NCBI GenBank assembly: GCA_041301185.1
Contig: JBFYSV010000080.1
Location: forward strand, 1-26,340
Source of the DNA: JAQBDA01 sp041301185
Lineage (GTDB): Bacteria; Chloroflexota; Anaerolineae; Anaerolineales; UBA4823
DNA length: 26,340 bases
Direction of reading: 5' to 3'
The position numbers and the translations under genes were made by a program. The notes below the pieces were generated by a model, which did not search any database, was not told the origin of the DNA, and worked only from the letters and a program-made list of their open reading frames with translations. Shown here one piece after another: positions 8,136 through 15,600 of this stretch (positions are counted from its first letter, which is position 1; each line of letters begins with the position of its first letter).

Positions 8136-8384
8136 TTAATCACTGACCACCTCTGTTCGCTTGCGTCCAAAGAGGAAATATGCAATCGGACCAATATAGT
8201 TGATGAAGACCACAACACTCCAGATGCGCTTATCGCCTCCGGTGATCTCCTGTGGCGATCGTTTGCGGAGATCGATCAGCGCTGCAACCAGCAAAAACAC
8301 CTGGGTAAATCCAACCACCACTATTGTTGACTTTACACAGGGGCTTAAGTCTTCCCATCTCTTCCGCTCACAAGATGTGCTCAT
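8136..8384 (-). CDS. Small two-helix membrane protein, PLDc_N-like
   Basis: An 82-residue protein with two hydrophobic helices (about residues 18-37 and 54-73) joined by a short polar loop and followed by a basic tail (FGRKR). The spacing around DLRKRS, KRIW and IGPIAYFLFGRK resembles the PLDc_N (cardiolipin-synthase N-terminal) membrane domain, with no phospholipase part. The start is placed at the ATG at 8384 rather than 8414, because AGAGGA lies six bases before it. The ribosome-binding site overlaps the stop codon of the HdrD-like gene, indicating translational coupling. It is the only membrane protein among the Hdr genes and might anchor a complex, but no function is demonstrated. Confidence 0.72.
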   Translation of the reverse strand: MSTSCERKRWEDLSPCVKSTIVVVGFTQVFLLVAALIDLRKRSPQEITGGDKRIWSVVVFINYIGPIAYFLFGRKRTEVVSD

Positions 8385-8394
8385 TGGTTTTCCT

Positions 8395-9540
8395 CTAAAG
8401 GGCTTCTCTGGCAATTTCAGCGATGTCCAACACCTGGATACGGTCTTCGGCGTTCAAATGCTTGACGGCTTCCTCCAGGGTCAGCAGGCAGAACGGGCAG
8501 GCAGTCGCCAAAACATCCGCTCCGGTTTCCAGGGCTTCTTTAACGCGCAGCTGTGCCAGGCGCAAGCCGGGGTTTGTGCCTTCCAGCCACATGCGCCCAC
8601 CGCCACCCTCACAGCACAGGCTTTTCTCTCGGGAGCGATCCATTTCTACCAGCTTCAGGCCAGGAATGCTCTTTAATACAGCCCGGGGTTCATCGAATAT
8701 CCGGTTGTGTTTGCCCAGGTAGCACGGGTCGTGGTAGGTCACTGTCCGCTCGAATTTCTTGGAGAAGGTGAGCTTTTGGGTTGCATCGCTTCCGCTTTCT
8801 GGCAATAGACTTGCCAGGACCTGGGTGTAGTGCTGCACTTGCAGGCCGTTTTGCGGATAATCGTTCTTGAAGGTATTGAAGCAGTGAGGTGAGGTGGTGA
8901 ACATCCGCTCCACCCCCATGCTTTTGTAAAGCTCTTGGTTCTCTTCTACCATCATTTCAAATAGCCCCGCTTCGCCCAGGCGGCGTACTTCACTGCCGCA
9001 GCAGCTCTCCTCGCCTCCTAAGACTTTGAAGTCAAGGCCAGATTCCTGAAGCAGTTGCACCAGCGCCCGGGACACCTTCTGCACGCGCGGGTCGTAGCTG
9101 GGCGTGCAGCCTACAAAGTACAGGTACTCAGCCGGCTCTTCGGCGGCTTTTATGTCCAGGTCACCGATCCACGCGGCGCGATCCTCGCGCGGCATGGTGA
9201 GCGGGTTGCCGTGCCTAAAAGTGCTTTCCAGGGCGGTTTTGACATTGGGATGCACGCGGCCCTTCTCGACGACAGCGCTGCGCAGGGCAATAAATGCCTC
9301 CATGGGGTTCACTTGCTTGGGGCAACGGCTGTAGCAGGTGTTGCAGGTGGTGCAATCCCACAGCTCCTCATACCCTTCCAGGTTGAAGCTGTTTCCGGCT
9401 ACCAGCAGGCGATAGATCATGGTGCGCGGGTTGATCTTGGTTTTGATTGCCATCGGGCAACCCGCGGTGCACTTGCCGCACTGGATGCAGGCGAACAGGC
9501 CATGCTCCCGGGCAAATTGGCGACTCTCGATCATAAGCAT
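8395..9540 (-). CDS. HdrD-like protein (HdrC-HdrB fusion)
   Basis: A 381-residue fusion of an HdrC-type ferredoxin and an HdrB-type catalytic part, as in HdrD, GlpC and related (Fe-S)-binding proteins. The N-terminus has CIQCGKCTAGCP (18-29) and CTTCNTCYSRCP (63-74). Two CCG domains follow: the first with Cys145, Cys180-Cys181 and Cys220, the second with Cys273, Cys309-Cys310, Cys348 and Cys351. The second half has a complete set for a non-cubane 4Fe-4S cluster. The first lacks one cysteine, since SPHC (217-220) stands where CxxC would be. It may act on a disulfide, or only relay electrons between the flanking HdrA-like proteins. AGGAG lies six bases before the ATG, and a tiny ORF overlaps the start. 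Confidence 0.88.
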   Translation of the reverse strand: MLMIESRQFAREHGLFACIQCGKCTAGCPMAIKTKINPRTMIYRLLVAGNSFNLEGYEELWDCTTCNTCYSRCPKQVNPMEAFIALRSAVVEKGRVHPNVKTALESTFRHGNPLTMPREDRAAWIGDLDIKAAEEPAEYLYFVGCTPSYDPRVQKVSRALVQLLQESGLDFKVLGGEESCCGSEVRRLGEAGLFEMMVEENQELYKSMGVERMFTTSPHCFNTFKNDYPQNGLQVQHYTQVLASLLPESGSDATQKLTFSKKFERTVTYHDPCYLGKHNRIFDEPRAVLKSIPGLKLVEMDRSREKSLCCEGGGGRMWLEGTNPGLRLAQLRVKEALETGADVLATACPFCLLTLEEAVKHLNAEDRIQVLDIAEIAREAL

Positions 9541-9596
9541 GTCCGGCTCCTATTGGTTGAATGATTACTTGCGTAGTTGGTGGTTAGGTACGGCAT
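9531..9596 (-). CDS. Possible 21-codon leader ORF overlapping the HdrD-like start
   Basis: An ATG at 9596 opens a 21-codon frame (starting MPYLTTNYAS) that ends with TGA at 9531-9533, ten bases inside the HdrD-like gene and in another frame. A full AGGAGG at 9603-9608 lies six bases before the ATG and overlaps the stop codon of the upstream HdrA-like gene. This is a stronger translation signal than most real genes here have. The product resembles no known peptide and is polar. It may couple translation of the two flanking genes, be a small protein, or be fortuitous. Confidence 0.35.
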   Translation of the reverse strand: MPYLTTNYASNHSTNRSRTCL

Positions 9597-9602
9597 GAAT
9601 CC

Positions 9603-9608
9603 CCTCCT
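9603..9608 (-). promoter_or_regulatory. Strong Shine-Dalgarno AGGAGG between HdrA-like and HdrD-like genes
   Basis: A perfect AGGAGG overlaps the TAG stop of the 458-residue HdrA-like gene. It serves the ATG of the tiny ORF at 9596, while the HdrD-like gene has its own AGGAG at 9547-9551. Two ribosome-binding sites in one short junction is unusual in this window. Confidence 0.6.
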
Positions 9609-10983
9609 ATACTGCGCAAGCATTCCGAGTTTTAGACAATAAAATCATCGCAGCCGAGGCGGCGGCTTTGGCATGGGCGACGGTATCGGGGATGTCTTTT
9701 GGTCCCTGGCAGCAACCAGCCAGAAACACGCCTGGCAGATTACTATCGACGGGGCGCATCTTGGGATGAGCCTCCAAGAAATACCCATCCTCACCGCGCG
9801 CCAGGGGGAGGATTTCATCCAGCTCATGGGAATTCCGCCGGGGCTGCATGCCAACCGCCAGAACCACCATATCGGCCTCTACCTCAACAAGCTCACCCAA
9901 CAGGGTGTCTTCGGCGCGCACCAGCAACTTATCCCCCCGGCGGATGATCTCGGAAGGGTTGCCCCGCCGGTAGAGGACTCCTTCCTGGCGGACGCGGTCG
10001 TAGAACTCCTCAAAACCCTTGCCAAAGGCGCGGATATCCATGTAAAAGACAGTCACTCGCGCTCCAGGAATGCGGTCGTGGGCCAGATGAGCCTGCTTGG
10101 CAACTGCCATACAGCATACCCGTGAGCAATAGGAGGGTGAACCATTTTCACCGTTTTCTGCTAAAGAGCGATCGCGCGATCCCACACACTGGATGAACAC
10201 AATCTCGCGCGGAGTCTGCCCGTTCATGACAATCTTTCCTGCTGTCGGCCCGGAGGCAGAGGCCAACCGCTCGAATTCCAATGTAGTGATCACCTGGGGA
10301 TATTTCCCGTAGCCTAGCTCAGGTCGGCGGTGCGGGTCGAACAGGTCGAAGCCGGTGGCGACGATAATTGTCTGGACTTCTACATCGAAAAACTTCTCAG
10401 TCTGGGCAAAGTTTATCGCCTTGGCATCACAGGCATCCTGGCAGAGGAATGTCTTGCCACACACGCCGCGCGTCAGGTAGATGCACGCTTGCGGGTCCAC
10501 AGTGTACACCAGGGGCACAGCCTGTGGAAATGGCACGTAAATTGCGGCCCGATTGGCGACACCGGCATTATGGTCAGAGCCGGGCTCGCCGCGCACACGC
10601 CCGCTCAAGCGGCAAGCGGCGGCGCACAGACCACAGCCGCGGCACTTGTCGACATCAACGTAACGTGGCTTTTCCTTGATCCGCACCTGGAAATTCCCCG
10701 GCTCGCCACCGATCCCGGCAACCTCCGAATAAGTATGCAGCTCGATATTGGGATGCCGGCTGACATCCACCATCTTGGGGGTCATGATGCAAGATGAGCA
10801 ATCCAGGGTAGGGAAGGTCTTATCCAGTTGCGACATCCGCCCGCCGATGCTCGGCGACCGCTCCACCAGGTATACCTTGAAACCGGCATCGGCGATGTCC
10901 AGCGCAGCCTGGATACCGGCAATACCTCCGCCAATAATTAGGGCTGCGGGCTGGTGACCGTTAGAAGCGTAATCTGTCATCAT
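9607..10983 (-). CDS. HdrA-like flavoprotein, 458 residues (QmoA-like form)
   Basis: A shortened HdrA-family flavoprotein. It begins directly at the FAD fold (GGGIAGIQAA at 18-27), so the N-terminal HdrA domain is missing, and it stops before any C-terminal ferredoxin. It keeps TFPTLDCSSC (Cys62, Cys65). An inserted ferredoxin region has Cys114, 117, 120 and 124, then Cys167, 175, 181 and 185 with irregular spacing. The second half has Cys266, Cys286, Cys290 and Cys291. The C-terminal half is strikingly similar to that of the 578-residue copy (both contain GVLYRRGNPSEIIRRGD). It probably forms a heterodimer with that protein. The ATG (or the adjacent ATG at 10980) overlaps the preceding gene's end and has GAGAG upstream, indicating coupling. 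Confidence 0.88.
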   Translation of the reverse strand: MMTDYASNGHQPAALIIGGGIAGIQAALDIADAGFKVYLVERSPSIGGRMSQLDKTFPTLDCSSCIMTPKMVDVSRHPNIELHTYSEVAGIGGEPGNFQVRIKEKPRYVDVDKCRGCGLCAAACRLSGRVRGEPGSDHNAGVANRAAIYVPFPQAVPLVYTVDPQACIYLTRGVCGKTFLCQDACDAKAINFAQTEKFFDVEVQTIIVATGFDLFDPHRRPELGYGKYPQVITTLEFERLASASGPTAGKIVMNGQTPREIVFIQCVGSRDRSLAENGENGSPSYCSRVCCMAVAKQAHLAHDRIPGARVTVFYMDIRAFGKGFEEFYDRVRQEGVLYRRGNPSEIIRRGDKLLVRAEDTLLGELVEVEADMVVLAVGMQPRRNSHELDEILPLARGEDGYFLEAHPKMRPVDSNLPGVFLAGCCQGPKDIPDTVAHAKAAASAAMILLSKTRNACAV

Positions 10984-12098
10984 CTTCTCTCACCGATCTC
11001 AACCCATTCATCTGCCTGGAAAGTGATCAACGGCAGCGGTTCTTCCAGGTTGGCACCCGGGTGATAGCCGAAGGACTCTTGCACCTGACCGCCGATCAGG
11101 CTGAACACCACCCCCACCGGAATATCGGATGGGCATGCCGAAGTGCACATACCGCAGCTTACGCACGAGAGCCCCATGTGGTTCATGCGGGTCAGGTGGA
11201 AAAGCATGGTGTCGGCCGGCAGGCGCATCGCTCCTTTGCGTCGGGCTGCGTTGAGGTAATGCTCCGGCGGGTGACCAAAGGCAGATGTGCAGAAGAGGCA
11301 AGTCTTGCAGTAGCACAGTGGGCAGGCTGTCGAGCAGTTATAGCAGCGAATGCAGGTGGCAAAAACATCGAACAGACCCCCATTTGCATTGATGCGCTCC
11401 TGCATGGCTGCCAGCTCTTTTTGCCGGGTTTGCTGGCGCTGTGCGAGTAAGGGCTCGATGACTGCCTGGCGGTTCGCCGTGGGGAGCTCATCCACCGCAC
11501 CAATGTTCAGAACCTCGGCGAGCCGATCATCCAGCGTAACCGGAATGCCGGAAGCCAGGTCTGCACCAAATAATTGCAGGTGGATGTTGACACCTTCTGG
11601 AACCGGCTGGGTGCACATCTGGCAGGCCTGGCGCAGCTCGTGACCATTGTGCGCCCGCCCCTGCGTGGCTGCGCCTAGGTAGTCTGCCAGGTTGAGCTCG
11701 CCGGCGCGTTGCATGGCGGTAAAATCGGTCCACTCGTAAGTGCCAGCACAGTCCATGCTGATCAGGATCATATTATCCAGCGATGCTTGCTGCAGCTTGA
11801 CCAGCTCGATCAGGGCGCGCAGCTCGCAGGGATGCAGCACAACACCAAGCGCAGCCGGGGCTTCTTTGCCGGTCATGGCAGCTACCACCCGCGCCGAGTT
11901 GATCGACATTGCCGGGACAAGCGGGTTGGCATGTTCAAGCTGATCCACGTCTGCCACCAGCGCCGGTACAGTCACGCCGCCATCTACTTCCATGGGAACA
12001 AACACGGCGTCAACCAGGCCGCTTTCCAGGAGCTGCCGTAGCAAACCACGCACGGCAGTAAGAGGATTAGAGTTTTCTACGGGAATAAATCCATTCAT
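10980..12098 (-). CDS. FrhB/FdhB-like Fe-S protein (copy 1, cysteine-rich)
   Basis: A 372-residue FrhB/FdhB-family protein with the most cysteines of the three copies. Common elements are HPCELR (Cys91), MDCAGTY (Cys117) and CQMC (Cys159, Cys162). The first ferredoxin motif (CIRCYNCSTACP at 249-260) runs straight into CYCKTCLFC (262, 264, 267, 270 are Cys), giving eight cysteines in 22 residues. The last motif is CVSCGMCTSACP (312-323). This CYNC/CYC arrangement is typical of FdhB-type subunits that work with Hdr proteins, and a related run occurs in the hydrogenase beta subunit at 24463. It follows mvhD by 67 bases and overlaps the next HdrA-like gene, bridging modules 1 and 2. AGAGG lies five bases before the ATG. 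Confidence 0.85.
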   Translation of the reverse strand: MNGFIPVENSNPLTAVRGLLRQLLESGLVDAVFVPMEVDGGVTVPALVADVDQLEHANPLVPAMSINSARVVAAMTGKEAPAALGVVLHPCELRALIELVKLQQASLDNMILISMDCAGTYEWTDFTAMQRAGELNLADYLGAATQGRAHNGHELRQACQMCTQPVPEGVNIHLQLFGADLASGIPVTLDDRLAEVLNIGAVDELPTANRQAVIEPLLAQRQQTRQKELAAMQERINANGGLFDVFATCIRCYNCSTACPLCYCKTCLFCTSAFGHPPEHYLNAARRKGAMRLPADTMLFHLTRMNHMGLSCVSCGMCTSACPSDIPVGVVFSLIGGQVQESFGYHPGANLEEPLPLITFQADEWVEIGERR

Positions 12099-12165
12099 GG
12101 GTGCCTCTCTTGAAGACGATGCTTACAGGCGTCTGTCGTCGATATTCTCCAGTTTAGAGAGCAGG

Positions 12166-12597
12166 TCACACTGCCCAATTCTGGCGCAATGGGTTCGGCC
12201 CCAGGTCTTTCAAGGCGGTCACCATTTCTGTGATCGTATCGGCAAATATCTGCCCCTCGCTGGCGCTGATCCAGCGCAGCCACACTCGCTGGTCGTCCAA
12301 GCCGGCGGTCTTGAGGATTTGCTGTAATGCTACATAGCGGCGGCGTGCTTTGTAGTTTCCGGTTTGGTAATGGCAATCACCGGGGTGGCAGCCGCCGATA
12401 AGAACGCCATCGACGCCATCCAGCAGAGGTTTGAGTGCGTAAACCGGGTCGACCGCCCCGCTGCACATGGTGCGGATAATGCGCACATTGGGCGGGTATT
12501 GCAGGCGGGAGGTGCCTGCCAGGTCTGCCCCGGTGTATGTGCACCAGTTACACAGAAATGCTACAATGCGGGGTTCAAAACCATTCGTGTCACTCAT
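12166..12597 (-). CDS. mvhD: MvhD/FlpD-like 2Fe-2S electron-transfer subunit
   Basis: A 143-residue MvhD (F420-non-reducing hydrogenase delta subunit) family protein. Its conserved cysteines are FLCNWC (Cys16, Cys19), MCSGAVDP (Cys45), and GCHPGDCHY (Cys70, Cys75). In methanogens this subunit passes electrons from hydrogenase or formate dehydrogenase to HdrA. Here it follows the giant HdrA fusion and precedes an FrhB/FdhB-like gene, so it is the likely port between an electron donor and module 1. The longer frame to 12630 is rejected: AAGGAG at 12603-12608 is ideally placed, five bases before the ATG at 12597, and the protein then starts MSDTNGFEPRIVAFLC as the family does. Confidence 0.93.
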   Translation of the reverse strand: MSDTNGFEPRIVAFLCNWCTYTGADLAGTSRLQYPPNVRIIRTMCSGAVDPVYALKPLLDGVDGVLIGGCHPGDCHYQTGNYKARRRYVALQQILKTAGLDDQRVWLRWISASEGQIFADTITEMVTALKDLGPNPLRQNWAV

Positions 12598-12602
12598 GGT
12601 CA

Positions 12603-12608
12603 CTCCTT
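12603..12608 (-). promoter_or_regulatory. Shine-Dalgarno that fixes the mvhD start
   Basis: AAGGAG on the coding strand, five bases before the ATG at 12597. It lies inside the longer open frame that begins at 12630, which supports the shorter protein. Confidence 0.75.
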
Positions 12609-12645
12609 GATGCCCTTCCTGTCCCGGCAAGAAGGGCTGGGTGGG

Positions 12646-15600
12646 TTATGCGCTGGCTGCTTCCAGCATGTCGAATATCTGGATGAACTCAAAGCCTCTC
12701 AGCTGGCTGGCTTTGTTGGGGCAGGCTGCCACGCAGGCGCCGCATCCCTGGCAGAGTACCTCGATCACTTCAGCATGTTCCATGCCGGGCTCCAGCACCC
12801 GTGCGCCGTAAGGGCATATTTCCACGCACAGCCCGCAGGCTGCGCACAGCTTGGGATTGACAGTTGCCACGATCGGCGTGGCCTCCAGAACTGGCTTGGA
12901 GAGCAAAGCCACAACTCGGACCGCCGCCGCCTGCGCCTGGGCAATGGTTTCTTCGATCGCCCGCGGGGAGTGCGCCAATCCAGCCAGGAAGATGCCATCT
13001 GCCGCAAAATCAACCGGGCGCAACTTGACATGCGCCTCCAGGAAGAAACCAGTCTCGTTCACTGGTACCTTGAGTATTTGGGCAAAGGCGGTGTTACCAG
13101 GCTCTGGCTCAATCCCGGTGCTCAGCACAACCCAGCTGGCTGGCAGCGAAACCTGCCTGCCTTCCGGCTGGATTTCTAGCTGGACATCCAGGCTGCCGTC
13201 CTGGCGCGGGGCTACCACTGGCTTGGATTGGGGGTCGTATTCCAGGAAGATCACCCCTGCCTGGCGCGCCTGGCGGTACAGGTATTCTCGGAAACCGTAG
13301 CTGCGCAAATCCCGGTATAGCACCACCACTTGGGCAGAGGGAGCATAGCGTTTGATTTGCAGCGAATTCTTGAGCGCCTGGGTGCAGCAAACCCGTGAGC
13401 AGTAGGGATGGGCTTCATCCCGCGAGCCAACACATTGAATCATGACCACGGTTTGACCTGCAAGCGCCTGGGCAAAATTCGGGTCTACGAGCCTTGCTTC
13501 GAGATCTCTCTGGGTCAACACCCGCTTGTGCTGCCCGTAGAGGTACTCGCTGGTTTGCAATCCCTGCGCACCGGTGGTTACCACGATGGCGCCGTGCCCC
13601 AACTCAATTTGCGAGCCATCCGCCTGCATGATCGTGCTGCGGTACTGGCCTTTGTAACCTTTGACCTCGCTCACTTCTGATTGGGTAAAGACCTGAATCC
13701 GGGGATCGGCGGTCACTGCTGAAATGGCATCCTGGAGCAGCCTTTGCGGATCCTCGCCAGGACGGGTGGCGGTAAAGATATGGCGTAAATTACCCCCCAG
13801 CTCGGGCTGGCGTTCGATCAGGAAGACCTCGAAGCCTTGCTGGGAGATGGAAAGGGCAGCAGTCATACCTGCCAGCCCGCCGCCGATCACCAGGGCACGC
13901 CGGTCAACATTGAAGGTGCTGTGCGACAGGGCGTGCAGCTTGCGGGCCTTGGCAACCGCCATAGCAGCCAGCTGTTTGGCTTTGCGGGTAGCGACCTCCG
14001 GGTGGCCTTTATGCACCCACGAGTCCTGCTCGCGAATATTGGCCATTTCGAACAGGTGCGGGTTCAAGCCTGCCTGGCGCAGGGTATCCTGGAATAAGGG
14101 CTCGTGAGTGCGCGGCGTGCAGGAGGCTACCACCACCCGGTTGAGCCCTTCTTGTTCAATTTTCTGGCGAATTTTTTCCTGGGTGTCTTGTGAGCAAGTG
14201 TACAGATTTTGCTCGGCGTACACCACCCCAGGCAGCTTCTTGGCATACTCGACGACTTGCGGCACATCTACCACAGAGCCGATATTGATGCCGCAATGGC
14301 AGATGAACACCCCCACCCGCTCCGGCTCCTCGGTCACATCCCGCTCGGGCGGGTATTCTGGGGTGCGCGTCAGGGTGCTGCGTCCCCCTGCCAGGAGCGC
14401 TGATACCTGGGACGCGGCGCACGAGGCCTCAATGACAGACTCGGGAATGTCCTTCGGCTCTGTGAACGCCCCGGCGGCATATACCCCCGGCAGCGAGGTG
14501 TGAGAAGGAGCATAGGCATCAGATGCAACAAAACCGTACTCGTTTAGCGACAGCCCCAGCCGTTGTGCCAGGGCGCGGGTCTCTTTAGACGGCTGCAGCC
14601 CGACCGACAGGACTACCAGGTCGAATTCTTCCTCGCGGATTACGGGATGAGCGCCGTTCTCGCCTTCATACATCACATACGATAGGCGTAGATTGCGGCT
14701 GCCTGGGACTTCTTTCACGGATGACACCATACAGCGGATGTAGCGCACCCCGTGCTCTTGTTTGGCGCGATCGATGTATGGCTCGAACCCTTTTCCGAAC
14801 GAGCGGATGTCGATGTAAAAGATTGTCGGCTCAACGCGCGGGTCATGCTCTTTGGCGATGATGGCTTCTTTGGTGGCATACATGCAGCACACCGATGAGC
14901 AGTAACCGCCACGCGGATCGCCTTCCCGTCCGGTGGTGCAATCTCGCGAGCCCACGCATTGGATCCAGGCGATCTTGCGCGGGTGGGCGCTGTCGGATGG
15001 TCTCTTTAGGATACCGGCGAACGGCCCGGAAGCGGACAGCATCCGCTCGAATTCCAGGCTGGTGACCACGTTAGGGTAATGCCCATAGCCGTACTCAGGT
15101 CGGATATCACCCGGCATGGGCTCCAGCCCGGGGGTTAGCACCACTGCGCCGACGTTCAGCTCAGTCACTTGTTCGACATCCGCATGGACGATGGCGTCAG
15201 CCCGGCAGACATAGACGCATTGGTTGCACTCGGAGCAGATTCCGCAGTGCAGGCAGCGGGCTGCCTCAGCCCGCGCCTGCTCCTCGGTCAGGCAGGCAGC
15301 GATTTCGGCGAAGTCCGCTATGCGTTCCTGTGGAGTGCGCTTGGGCATCTCGGCGCGGGGCGCGAACGAATTGACCCGCGAATAGACTTCATCGGAATCC
15401 AGGTGGACAACCGGTTGAGCTGCACCCGGCTCCTGGATAAGTCCGAGCACAACCACCTTTTGCCCCAGATAGCTGGTAATTGACCTGGCAGCCTGGTGAC
15501 CGGCTGCGATCGCGTTGACGATAAAAGATGTCCCGGTTACAGCGTCACCGCCCGAGTAGATGCCGGGTATATTGGTGGCGAGGGTATCCACATCGACAAT

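Noticed and set aside
12364..13179. Open frame of 271 codons on the plus strand
   Set aside because: It is antisense to the strongly conserved end of the HdrA fusion and to mvhD. Its translation is rich in Cys, His, Gln and Arg without any domain, as expected from codon bias on the other strand.
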